A stretch of DNA of 32,563 nucleotides from Lentzea terrae (GTDB taxonomy: Bacteria > Actinomycetota > Actinomycetes > Mycobacteriales > Pseudonocardiaceae), in assembly GCF_003265345.1 (NCBI RefSeq), contig NZ_QFWW01000057.1, forward strand, positions 1-32,563. Direction: 5' to 3'. The notes beneath the pieces were generated by a model. The model was not told the origin of the DNA. It saw nothing but the letters and a program-made list of their open reading frames with translations, and ran no database searches. How positions within the stretch are numbered: the stretch's first letter is position 1; every line of letters starts with the position of its first letter. Of this stretch, positions 8,692 to 16,006 are shown one piece after another. A program made the translations under genes and the position numbers.

Positions 8692-9189
8692 ATGCGTAGT
8701 CTGGGTCCGCGCCTTGAGATCGCCGTGTCGTTGACGATCCTCATGATCGGTGCGGCCGTCGTGGCGGCCATGCACCTCACGTGGCCCGCGCCGGAGTCGC
8801 CGGCCATGGCGTACTCCGTGAGCAGCGGCGAGTCCGGCATGCAGCAGCTCAAGCCGTTCGAGATCAACGACATCTCCGGTGCCGCGGTGGAGCTTCGACC
8901 GGGCGCCGAGGGTGAGCGCAAGGTGCGGCTGTCCAACCCGAACTCCGTCGACATCATCGTCGAGAGCCTGTCCGCGGTTCCCGGTCAGCCGCTCGACGCC
9001 ACCCAGCAGCGCGTCAAGGAATGCCCGGCCGGTGTGCTGACCGTCGTGCCGCTCAAGGACGTCGTGGAGATCCCGGCCGGTGGGGCGGTCGAGGTCGTCA
9101 TGAAGGTCCAGGTCGCGCAGGATGTGCCGGACGCGTGCGCCGAGCTGGTCTTCCCGCTCACCTACTCGGGTCGCGCGAAACACGGCTAG
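8692..9189 (+). CDS. Small membrane-anchored extracytoplasmic protein, unknown function
   Basis: 165 residues. A single hydrophobic segment at about 10-28 (IAVSLTILMIGAAVVAAM) behind positive residues is an uncleaved anchor or signal peptide, leaving about 135 residues outside the membrane. The exported part reads like a beta-sandwich: alternating short strands, LRPGAEGERKVRLSNPNS, then VVEIPAGGAVEVVMKVQV, reminiscent of Ig-like or DUF11-type folds, with two cysteines (CPAG and DACAEL) that could form a disulfide. ATG 8692 has GGAG 8-11 bases upstream, though inside a hairpin. The 3' end overlaps the convergent acetyltransferase gene by 32 bases. I do not recognise the family, and the neighbours give no functional clue. 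Confidence 0.7.
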   Translation: MRSLGPRLEIAVSLTILMIGAAVVAAMHLTWPAPESPAMAYSVSSGESGMQQLKPFEINDISGAAVELRPGAEGERKVRLSNPNSVDIIVESLSAVPGQPLDATQQRVKECPAGVLTVVPLKDVVEIPAGGAVEVVMKVQVAQDVPDACAELVFPLTYSGRAKHG

Positions 9190-9721
9190 TGAGCCGTTCC
9201 CGCGCTGCCGGCCATTCCGCGCGCACCATCGAGTAGACGACCGTGTCCCGCTGGGATCCGTCCGGCCGCGTGAGGTGGGCGCGCAACACCCCGTCCTGAA
9301 CCGCACCGAGCTTCTCGATGGCCCGCCGCGACTGGACGTTCTGCGCGTCGGTGTACCAGCCCACCCGCAACGCGTTGCGCACCTCGAACGCCTCGGTCAG
9401 CAACAGCAGCTTGGCCTCGGGGTTGATCGCCGTGCCGTGCCACGCGCTGTCGACGATCGTGTAGCCGATCACCAGCCTGCGGTGTTCCGGCACCACCTCG
9501 TAGAACGACGTCGTCCCGACCACGCGTCCGGTGGCGACCTCGATCTGCGCGAACGCTTCCCGCGTGGCCAGCGCCTCGGCGATCCACGCGCGCATGTCGT
9601 CGATGGTCTCGGGCTGGCTGTTCAGCAACCACGTCCAGATGTCCGGGTCACGGGTGACCTCGAACAGCTCCGGAGCATGGTCGAGCGACAACGGTTCAAG
9701 TCGTACGTGTTTCCCCAGCAC
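9158..9721 (-). CDS. GNAT-family N-acetyltransferase (RimJ/RimL type)
   Basis: 187 residues from a GTG start. The fold is that of RimJ/RimL-like acetyl-CoA-dependent acetyltransferases: VRLEPLSLDHAPELFEVTRDPDIW at the N-terminus, a central GRVVGTTSFYEVVPEHRRLVIGYTIVDSAWHGTAINPEAK covering strands 4-5, and NVQSRRAIEKLGAVQDGVLRAHL at the C-terminus, which is typical of the family (N-x-x-S-x-R-A-I-E-K-L-G). The substrate cannot be read from sequence; members acetylate ribosomal-protein N-termini, antibiotics or small amines. The start lies 10 bases after the AlkD-like stop, so the two are probably one minus-strand operon. It overlaps the preceding plus-strand gene tail to tail. Confidence 0.85.
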   Translation of the reverse strand: MLGKHVRLEPLSLDHAPELFEVTRDPDIWTWLLNSQPETIDDMRAWIAEALATREAFAQIEVATGRVVGTTSFYEVVPEHRRLVIGYTIVDSAWHGTAINPEAKLLLLTEAFEVRNALRVGWYTDAQNVQSRRAIEKLGAVQDGVLRAHLTRPDGSQRDTVVYSMVRAEWPAARERLTSRVSRDPSR

Positions 9722-9731
9722 GAGATCAACT

Positions 9732-10397
9732 CTAGAGGTGCTTGAGAGCTTCCCGCCGGGACAACGGTGACAGTCCGGGTCGTGCCTCCACGAACGACCG
9801 CACCCACCCCGGCTCGGTCTTCGCGAACTCCCGCAGCGCCCACCCGATCCCCTTGCGCAGGAAGAAGTCGCGGTCGTCCACGTTGGCGTCGATGCACGCG
9901 GTCAGCAGTTCGACGTCGGTCGCGCCCTTCGCCCCCAGCTGGCAGATGATCGACGTCCGCCGCCGCCACCTGTCCGCGTCCACAGACCACTTCAGCATCA
10001 GCGGCCTGATCACCTCGGGCGAGGACCGCAGCAACGGCCCGATCAGCTTCGACGCGATCTCGTCCACGAAGTCCCACCAGGCACCGGTAACGATCATCTC
10101 GTCGAACCACGGCATCAGGTCAGCCGACTGGAACCGGCGATCCCCGCTCAACGACAGCGCCACGTACCGCTCCTCGCGATACGTCGCCTCCCGCCACAAC
10201 GTCTGCACGGCGTCGAGCCACTCGTCGCGGGATTCGAGCCGCGGCAACGACTTGAGCAGCGTCACCCGGCCCGGCTTCTGGACGCCCAGGAACGGCATGT
10301 CGGACTTCATGTACGCCTGCATCTCCGGCGCCTTCACCGGATCCGCCAGCTCCTGCAACCCGGCCCGAACCGCCGCCACGAATGCCTTGGGAGTCAC
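9732..10397 (-). CDS. AlkD-like DNA alkylation repair protein
   Basis: 221 residues from GTG 10397, the expected size for the AlkD/AlkC HEAT-like superfamily of DNA glycosylases that remove N3- and N7-alkylpurines without base flipping. Recognisable segments are MKSDMPFLGVQKPGR near the N-terminus, LWREATYREERYVAL, and the C-terminal DRDFFLRKGIGWALREFAKTEPGWV, which is strongly characteristic of the family. The open frame continues upstream, but that extension crosses the divergent pectinase promoter and start and has no family similarity, so I reject it. A TATACC hexamer lies 6-11 bases upstream of the GTG on this strand, which would fit a leaderless transcript. It is first in an operon with the GNAT gene. 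Confidence 0.85.
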   Translation of the reverse strand: MTPKAFVAAVRAGLQELADPVKAPEMQAYMKSDMPFLGVQKPGRVTLLKSLPRLESRDEWLDAVQTLWREATYREERYVALSLSGDRRFQSADLMPWFDEMIVTGAWWDFVDEIASKLIGPLLRSSPEVIRPLMLKWSVDADRWRRRTSIICQLGAKGATDVELLTACIDANVDDRDFFLRKGIGWALREFAKTEPGWVRSFVEARPGLSPLSRREALKHL

Positions 10398-10432
10398 GCC
10401 TGCACGGTATAGGCTCACGCTCACGCCGCTGC

Positions 10433-10446
10433 TGAAAACGTTTGCA
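10433..10446 (+). promoter_or_regulatory. LacI-family operator before the pectinase gene
   Basis: TGAAAACGTTTGCA is a near-perfect palindrome around a central CG. It matches the general LacI/GalR operator pattern TGNAANCGNTTNCA. It lies 12 bases before the pectinase start and about 20 bases after a TATAGG -10-like hexamer (10408-10413), a position suited to blocking transcription. It also sits about 36 bases upstream of the divergent AlkD-like gene. A sugar-responsive LacI regulator, encoded elsewhere, controlling pectin use is inferred. Confidence 0.65.
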
Positions 10447-10458
10447 GTGGAGGCGGAC

Positions 10459-11832
10459 ATGACTGGTTCCCGGCGTTCCTTCCTCAAGGTGTCCGGACTG
10501 GCGGCCGCGGGGATGCTCGTCCCCGGTGCGGCGGACCCGTGGGACGAAGTCCAGCACATCCTCGCCCGCATCAAGCCGCCGACGTTCCCCGCGCGCGAGT
10601 TCGACGTCACCGCGTATGGCGGCAAGGCGGACGGCAAGACCGACAACACCGCCGCGTTCAGGAAGGCGATCGAGGCGGCCAACGCGGCCCAGGGCGGCCG
10701 GGTGATCGCCAAGGGAGGCACCTTCCTCACCGGCGGCATCACCCTGCTGAGCAACGTGAACCTGCACGTCGACAAGGGCGCCAGGCTGCTCTTCAGCCCT
10801 GACCCCAAGAAGTACCTGCCGATGGTCGAAACCCGTTGGCAGGGCATCGAGTGCATGAACTACCAGGCGTTCGTGTATGCCAACAAAGCCACCAACATCG
10901 CGATCACCGGCCAGGGCACCCTCGACGGCCAGGGCCAGACCTGGAAACCGTGGGGCAGCGGCGGATCCGACTGGTCCCAGCTGCAGAAGTGGGGCGAGCA
11001 GGGCACTCCGGTCGCGCAGCGCAGGCTCGGCGAGGGGCACAAGCTTCGACCGAACCTGATCCAGTTCGTGTCCTGCGAGAACGTCCTGATCAGCGGCATC
11101 ACCATCGAGCGCCCGCCGATGTGGAGCGTGCACCCGGTCAAGTCGCGCAACATCACCGTCGAGGGCGTCACGATCAGCAGTCGAGGCGGAGGTGGCAACA
11201 ACGACGGTGTGGACCCGGAGTGCTGCACCGACGTGCACATCAAGGACTCGACGTTCAACACCGGCGACGACTGCATCGCCATCAAGTCCGGACGCGACGT
11301 CGACGGCCGCCGCGTCAACATGCCGTCGCAGCACATCGTGATCGAGAACAACCGGTTCGTCTTCTCGAACCGCGGCGCGATCTGCATCGGCAGCGAGGCG
11401 TCCGGTGGAGCACGCAACATCTTCGCGCGCAACTGCGCGGTCAACCAGGCCAACAACTCGGACCAGCTCTGGTACGCGGTCTTCATCAAGACCAGCAAGT
11501 ACCGCGGCGGCACAATCGAGAACGTCCACTTCCGCGACATCACCGCGAACAAGCTGACCAAGTCGCCGGTGTTCGTCACGCTCAACTACAGCGGTTCCGG
11601 CAACTCCGGTCCGGTGGTGAACCCGGTGGTGCGCAACCTGTCGTTCGAACGGCTCACCGTTGCTGGCTCAAAGGAGTACGCCGTTGAGATCGATGGCCTA
11701 TCAGCGTCCAAAGTGAGCAACGTCATCGTGTCGAATTCGAAGTTCACTTCGATCTCCAAAGGCGGCAACAAGCTAACGAACGCGCAAAACATCACTTTCC
11801 CGGGCACCACTGTGAACGGAAAGCCTGCTTGA
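10459..11832 (+). CDS. Tat-exported GH28 pectinase (polygalacturonase family)
   Basis: 457 residues from ATG 10459, with GGAGG 5 bases upstream. The N-terminus is a twin-arginine signal (SRRSFLKVSG then LAAAGMLV), so the enzyme is exported folded. The rest is the GH28 right-handed beta-helix: FDVTAYGGKADGKTDNTAAFRKAIEAAN is the standard N-terminal turn. Catalytic acids are present in NNDGVDPE (D249) and TGDDCIAIKSG (D270, D271). The third motif reads NRGAICIGSEASGG, so the histidine of the usual G-H-G is replaced by arginine, and the R-I-K motif reads F-I-K-T. The family hydrolyses galacturonan-type pectins; the changed residues may mean a different pectic substrate or linkage. It is probably induced through the LacI-type operator. 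Confidence 0.92.
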   Translation: MTGSRRSFLKVSGLAAAGMLVPGAADPWDEVQHILARIKPPTFPAREFDVTAYGGKADGKTDNTAAFRKAIEAANAAQGGRVIAKGGTFLTGGITLLSNVNLHVDKGARLLFSPDPKKYLPMVETRWQGIECMNYQAFVYANKATNIAITGQGTLDGQGQTWKPWGSGGSDWSQLQKWGEQGTPVAQRRLGEGHKLRPNLIQFVSCENVLISGITIERPPMWSVHPVKSRNITVEGVTISSRGGGGNNDGVDPECCTDVHIKDSTFNTGDDCIAIKSGRDVDGRRVNMPSQHIVIENNRFVFSNRGAICIGSEASGGARNIFARNCAVNQANNSDQLWYAVFIKTSKYRGGTIENVHFRDITANKLTKSPVFVTLNYSGSGNSGPVVNPVVRNLSFERLTVAGSKEYAVEIDGLSASKVSNVIVSNSKFTSISKGGNKLTNAQNITFPGTTVNGKPA

Positions 11833-11852
11833 TCCGACTACGATTCGCATTC

Positions 11853-12857
11853 ATGCGCGTGCTCATGGTTGTGGCGGCGCTCGTGCTCACCAGCATGGGC
11901 GCCACCAAGGCGGACACGGTGGACTACCTGGATCTGCCGCTGTCCAACGGAAACGGGGAAGAGCGGGGTGGAGTCCACCCCGATCTGCCGTACGACAGGG
12001 CCGCGCTCGAGGCCGCGTTGCAACGTCATCGCGCGAAAGGCATCCCGCCGTCGCGGTTCAGAGCCCTGCTGTGGCAGTACTGGATAGTCCGCGCCGCGGA
12101 GGACGCCGGTGTCTCGCTGTCCGAGTGGGACCCCCAGCGCAGCGCCGACGCCAACCGCGCGGCGATCTTCGCCGTCTACGACTTCTACGCGCGGCTCTAC
12201 CTCCAGCACCCGGACACGTTGCGGTGGATGGGGTTCGCGAACATCGGCGCGCCCGCGTTCGCCGCCGGCATGCTCGACCTCGGCTCCGTGCCGGAGCTGC
12301 GGTGGTTCTCGTCGATGCTGATGTCCATGCAGAAGCACATCTTCATGGACCTCGGTGCGATGCACGCCGCCTATCTGCACGGCGGGATCGCGGCCGTGGA
12401 GGAGATGCGCGACGCGGGGATCATCGATCCGGAGACCACCGCCGCGTGGGCGGATCCGGCCCAGGCGGTGCTGGAGTTCTCGTCCCGCGAGCAGAACCTG
12501 GTGATCGCCGAGCAGTTCGACCGGATGCGCGCCCGGTTGCTGCCGCCCGGCGAGGTGATCACCTACGCGATCACGATGGCCGGTCCGATGCCGGTGCCGG
12601 GTGGCCGGACGCCCGCGCAGTACCGGCCGTTGTTCGGTGGTCCGCTGCCGGCGTTCAACTACGCGGATCGGACGGCACGCTGGGACTTCCTCAGCAACGA
12701 CACCGTTCCTGCCTACGAACGGCTGTCGAAGGACACCGTGCAGCGGATCGTGCAGCGGCCGTTCGCGGACCGCGTTGCGGAGTACCGCGCCGCGGCCCGC
12801 CTGCTCGACCTGATCATTCCGTTCAGGAGTGACGAACCCCAGAACGGAGTTCGCTGA
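11853..12857 (+). CDS. Secreted protein of unknown function
   Basis: 334 residues from ATG 11853 with a clear Sec signal peptide (MRVLMVVAALVLTSMGATKA, cleavage likely near A-D-T). A TTG at 11829 would add 8 residues and overlap the pectinase stop, but the ATG gives a better signal peptide. A TACGAT hexamer just upstream would suit a leaderless transcript. The mature protein is helical and rich in Trp, Tyr and Arg (ALLWQYWIVRAAED, AVYDFYARLYLQHPDTLRWMGF, SSREQNLVIAEQFDRMRARLLPPGEV). I do not recognise the family or any catalytic motif. It follows the pectinase directly on the same strand. Its last 35 bases overlap the convergent ethylene-forming enzyme gene. Confidence 0.75.
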   Translation: MRVLMVVAALVLTSMGATKADTVDYLDLPLSNGNGEERGGVHPDLPYDRAALEAALQRHRAKGIPPSRFRALLWQYWIVRAAEDAGVSLSEWDPQRSADANRAAIFAVYDFYARLYLQHPDTLRWMGFANIGAPAFAAGMLDLGSVPELRWFSSMLMSMQKHIFMDLGAMHAAYLHGGIAAVEEMRDAGIIDPETTAAWADPAQAVLEFSSREQNLVIAEQFDRMRARLLPPGEVITYAITMAGPMPVPGGRTPAQYRPLFGGPLPAFNYADRTARWDFLSNDTVPAYERLSKDTVQRIVQRPFADRVAEYRAAARLLDLIIPFRSDEPQNGVR

Positions 12858-13869
12858 GGACCGTCAGCCGGTCTTCTTCGAGGATCCGCTGCGTGGTGAT
12901 GCGGTCGGGGTAGCAGCGCATGAACATGTTGGTGAAGTGCGTGCCGTAATGGATCACGCTGTTGACGTCGGCGTGCGGGTCCAACGGGCGCACGACGGCT
13001 TCGAAGTTCGGCTCGTGGAAGTACGCCATGGTGAACCGCTCGCGCGTGTTCAGCAGGACCTTGTGCGGTGTGGACAGCAGCTTGCCGCCGGTGAGGAACT
13101 GCAGGATGTCGCCGGGGAACACGGTGAAGACGTGCTGGACGGGTTCGACGAAGGTCCAGCCCTCCGCGTCCTGGAAGCAGCCTGCCGCCGACTCGTCGGG
13201 CAGCCAGTTGCGCGGCCGTTCCTCGCCCTCGATCGGCGGACGGACGTAGAGGCCGCCGACGTCGTCCTGTGCGGCCAGGACGAGCATTCCGTAGTCGGTG
13301 TGGGCGCCGATGCCGCGGTCGACCGTCTCGGACCTGGTGGGGAAGCGCAGCACGCGCATGTGGTGCCAGCCGTCGGCGGTGAGCCTGGTGAAGGTGTCGA
13401 TGTCGAGTCCGAAGCCCAGTGCGGTGAGCTTCAGGATCTTCTCGCCGGCCTCGCCGAGCATCGCCATGAAGTCCTGCATGGCGTCGCGGTAGCCGTTGTC
13501 CGGCCACGGCACCGGACCGTGGCACGGCCACTTGTCGACGACGCGGGAGTCGTCGAGCGGGACGTCCTTGCAGACGGTGAAGATCTCCGAGTAGTCGGCG
13601 ATCCCGTCGGTGACCTCTTCGCCGGACGCGATGTACCCGGCGTAGGTCAGGTCGCTGACCAGGCGTGACTTCTCCTCGAGCGACAAGCCGTGGAAGAACC
13701 TTCTGCTGGCCTCCATGGCTTCTTCGGTGGTTCGGTCCTGCACCGCGTCCGTTGCGATCTGCAGGATCCCGTCGGCCTGCCATGCCGCGATCAGCTGGCG
13801 GCCGAGCTCGACGTCGTCGTCCGAGCCGGTGATGATCTCGGGCAAACGGAAGGTGCGAAGTTCGGTCAT
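12823..13869 (-). CDS. efe: Ethylene-forming enzyme (2-oxoglutarate/Fe(II) dioxygenase)
   Basis: 348 residues from ATG 13869, against 350 for Pseudomonas syringae EFE, and similar to it over the whole length as I recall that sequence. The family converts 2-oxoglutarate to ethylene and CO2, with a side reaction that hydroxylates L-arginine to give guanidine and pyrroline-5-carboxylate. All landmark residues are present, with EFE numbering in brackets: iron ligands H190, D192, H269 [189, 191, 268]; the 2-oxoglutarate arginine R278 [277]; arginine-site residues E85, T87, R172, Y193, R318 [84, 86, 171, 192, 316]; and F284 [283]. Diagnostic blocks include SDLTYAGYIASGEEVT, KWPCHGPVPWPDN, GIGAHTDYGMLVLAAQDDVG and RCYPDRITTQRI. 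A 12-residue upstream extension is possible but poorly supported. It is monocistronic and divergent from sthA. Confidence 0.92.
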   Translation of the reverse strand: MTELRTFRLPEIITGSDDDVELGRQLIAAWQADGILQIATDAVQDRTTEEAMEASRRFFHGLSLEEKSRLVSDLTYAGYIASGEEVTDGIADYSEIFTVCKDVPLDDSRVVDKWPCHGPVPWPDNGYRDAMQDFMAMLGEAGEKILKLTALGFGLDIDTFTRLTADGWHHMRVLRFPTRSETVDRGIGAHTDYGMLVLAAQDDVGGLYVRPPIEGEERPRNWLPDESAAGCFQDAEGWTFVEPVQHVFTVFPGDILQFLTGGKLLSTPHKVLLNTRERFTMAYFHEPNFEAVVRPLDPHADVNSVIHYGTHFTNMFMRCYPDRITTQRILEEDRLTVLSELRSGVRHS

Positions 13870-13952
13870 GGCCCAACGAACGACGATTCCGCGCGACGGG
13901 TTCATTTTTCGTTCGGAGGTGGAATCGAACCCGTCTCGGTAGGCTGCCGAGC

Positions 13953-15368
13953 ATGACGTCGTACGACTACGACCTGATCGTCATCGGCTCCGGTCCTGGT
14001 GGCCAGAAGGCGGCGATCGCGGGTGCGAAACTGGGCAAGCGCGTGGCCATCATCGACAAGCAGGAGATGGTCGGCGGCGTCTGCGCGAACACGGGCACCA
14101 TCCCGTCCAAGACGTTGCGCGAGGCCGTCATGTACCTGACGGGCATGAGCCAGCGCGAGCTGTACGGCGCCAGCTACCGGGTCAAGCAGGACATCACGAT
14201 CAGTGACCTGATGGCCCGCACGCAGCACGTGATCGGCCGCGAGGTCCAGGTCGTGCGCGCGCAGCTGCACCGCAACGGCATCGACCTGCTGAACGGCATC
14301 GGCCGGTTCGTCGACGCGCACACCGTTGCGGTGGAAGGGACTCACCGCGGCGACCACACCAGGATCACCGGCGAGTTCATCGTCATCGCGACCGGCACGA
14401 CGCCGGCCCGTCCGTCCGCGGTGGACTTCGACGAGGAGCGGATCCTCGACTCCGACGAGGTCTTCGCGCTGCAGGAGATCCCGTCGTCGCTGGTCGTCGT
14501 CGGCGCCGGCGTGATCGGCATCGAGTACGCGTCGATGTTCGCCGCGCTCGGGTGCCGCGTCACCGTCGTCGAGCAGCGCGAGAAGATGCTGGACTTCTGC
14601 GACCCGGAGATCGTGGAGTCGCTGAAGTTCCACCTGCGCGACCAGGCCGTCACGTTCCGGTTCGACGAGAAGGTCGTGGACGTCTCGGTGTCCGACTCGG
14701 GGACGATCACGACGCTGGCCTCGGGCAAGCGCATCCCGGCCGCCGCGGTCATGTACTCGGCCGGACGCCAGGGCTGCACCGACAAGCTGGACCTCGCCGC
14801 CGCCGGCCTGGAGGCCGACCGCCGCGGCCGGTTGAGCGTCGACGAGCACTACCGCACGCCGGTCGAGCACATCTACGCCGTCGGTGACGTGATCGGCTTC
14901 CCGGCGTTGGCGGCGACGTCGATGGACCAGGGCCGGCTGGCCGCGTACCACGCGTTCGGCGAACCGGTGCACGACATGACCGCGTTGCAGCCCATCGGCA
15001 TCTACACGATCCCGGAGATCTCGTACTGCGGCGCGACGGAGACCGAGCTCACCTCGTCCGCGACTCCTTACGAGGTCGGCATCTCCCGGTACCGCGAGCT
15101 CGCCCGCGGCCAGATCGTCGGCGACGCGTACGGCATGCTGAAGCTGCTCGTGTCCACTGTGGACCGCAAGATCCTCGGCGTGCACGTGTTCGGCACCGGC
15201 GCCACCGACCTGGTGCACATCGGCCAGGCCGTGATGGGTTGCGGCGGCACGGTCGACTACCTGGTCGACACCGTCTTCAACTACCCGACGCTGTCCGAGG
15301 CCTACAAGGTCGCGGCGCTGGACGCCACCAACAAGATTCGCGCGCTGGACCGCTTCACGACCGGGTGA
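13953..15368 (+). CDS. sthA: Soluble NAD(P)+ transhydrogenase
   Basis: 471-residue cytoplasmic flavoprotein of the pyridine nucleotide-disulfide oxidoreductase family; it exchanges reducing equivalents between NADPH and NAD+. FAD-binding GSGPGGQKAA near 12, an NAD(P)-binding VVGAGVIGIEYASMFAALG in the middle, and YAVGDVIGFPALAATSMDQGR for the second FAD contact are all present. The redox-active C-x4-C of lipoamide and glutathione reductases is absent: the segment reads GGVCANTGTIPSKTL, with the second cysteine replaced by threonine as in E. coli SthA, which distinguishes it from its disulfide-reducing relatives. A TAGGCT hexamer 8 bases before the ATG suggests leaderless transcription. The 3' end overlaps the convergent response regulator by 14 bases. 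Confidence 0.93.
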   Translation: MTSYDYDLIVIGSGPGGQKAAIAGAKLGKRVAIIDKQEMVGGVCANTGTIPSKTLREAVMYLTGMSQRELYGASYRVKQDITISDLMARTQHVIGREVQVVRAQLHRNGIDLLNGIGRFVDAHTVAVEGTHRGDHTRITGEFIVIATGTTPARPSAVDFDEERILDSDEVFALQEIPSSLVVVGAGVIGIEYASMFAALGCRVTVVEQREKMLDFCDPEIVESLKFHLRDQAVTFRFDEKVVDVSVSDSGTITTLASGKRIPAAAVMYSAGRQGCTDKLDLAAAGLEADRRGRLSVDEHYRTPVEHIYAVGDVIGFPALAATSMDQGRLAAYHAFGEPVHDMTALQPIGIYTIPEISYCGATETELTSSATPYEVGISRYRELARGQIVGDAYGMLKLLVSTVDRKILGVHVFGTGATDLVHIGQAVMGCGGTVDYLVDTVFNYPTLSEAYKVAALDATNKIRALDRFTTG

Positions 15369-15996
15369 GTCCGGCGTCGTGGGCCACGATGGCGGCCTGC
15401 ACGCGGTTGGCGCACTCCAGCTTGGGCAGGATCCGGCTGATGTGCGCCTTCACCGTGCCGGTCGCCATGAAGAGCTGCTCGCCGATCTCGGTGTTGGACA
15501 GCCCTTCGCCCACGAGCTTGAGCACGTTGCGTTCGGCGTCGGTGAGCGTGTCGATCTTGCGGCGCGCTGCCGACCCGTCGTCCGGGGCGGTGAGGTGGCG
15601 TTCGATCAGCCGCTTGGTGATCTGCGGGGCGAGGATCGGTTCGCCGTCGGCGGCCTTGCGAACGGCGTTGATCAGCTCCTGCGGCGGGGTGTCCTTGAGC
15701 AGGAACCCGGTCGCGCCGACCTTGAGCGCTTGGGCCACGTAGGAGTCCTCGCCGAACGTCGTGAGCATGACGACGTTGGCGGACTTGGCGATCTGCTCGG
15801 CTGCCTTGAGGCCGTCGCCGCCGGGCATGCGGATGTCGAGCAACGCCACGTCGACGTTGTGCTTGCGGGTGAGCTCGACGGCCTGCTTGCCGTCTGCGGC
15901 CTCGGCCACCACGGTGATGTCCGGGTCGTTCTCCAGGATCAGCCGGATGCCGGCTCGCATGAGCGTCTCGTCGTCGGCGATGAGGACTCGGATCAC
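15355..15996 (-). CDS. NarL/LuxR-family response regulator
   Basis: 213 residues from GTG 15996. The receiver domain (about 1-120) opens VIRVLIADDETLMRAG, has the phosphoacceptor D54 in ALLDIRMPGGDG, the switch threonine in VVMLTTF, and the lysine in GFLLKDTP. A LuxR-type helix-turn-helix follows (about 145-210: LTDAERNVLKLVGEGLSNTEIGEQLFMATGTVKAHISRILPKL). It is the last gene of a three-gene operon, 10 bases after the second histidine kinase. One regulator for two adjacent kinases implies that both feed the same output. The open frame extends upstream into the kinase gene, but the receiver domain begins exactly at this GTG. Confidence 0.95.
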   Translation of the reverse strand: MIRVLIADDETLMRAGIRLILENDPDITVVAEAADGKQAVELTRKHNVDVALLDIRMPGGDGLKAAEQIAKSANVVMLTTFGEDSYVAQALKVGATGFLLKDTPPQELINAVRKAADGEPILAPQITKRLIERHLTAPDDGSAARRKIDTLTDAERNVLKLVGEGLSNTEIGEQLFMATGTVKAHISRILPKLECANRVQAAIVAHDAGLTRS

Positions 15997-16006
15997 GCCC
16001 CGCACC

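Noticed and set aside
8301..8699. A 132-codon frame in the gap after pheT
   Set aside because: Its composition is atypical, it runs through several perfect hairpins and past the start of the next gene, and it has no ribosome site or family features.
9732..10856. A 374-residue version of the AlkD-like protein
   Set aside because: The extra N-terminal part lies antisense to the pectinase signal peptide and promoter and has no family similarity.
13909..13935. tRNA T-arm-like GGTTCGATTCC on the minus strand, possible tRNA fragment or att site
   Set aside because: The T-stem does not pair, no acceptor, D- or anticodon arm can be built, and no matching repeat marks an integrated element.
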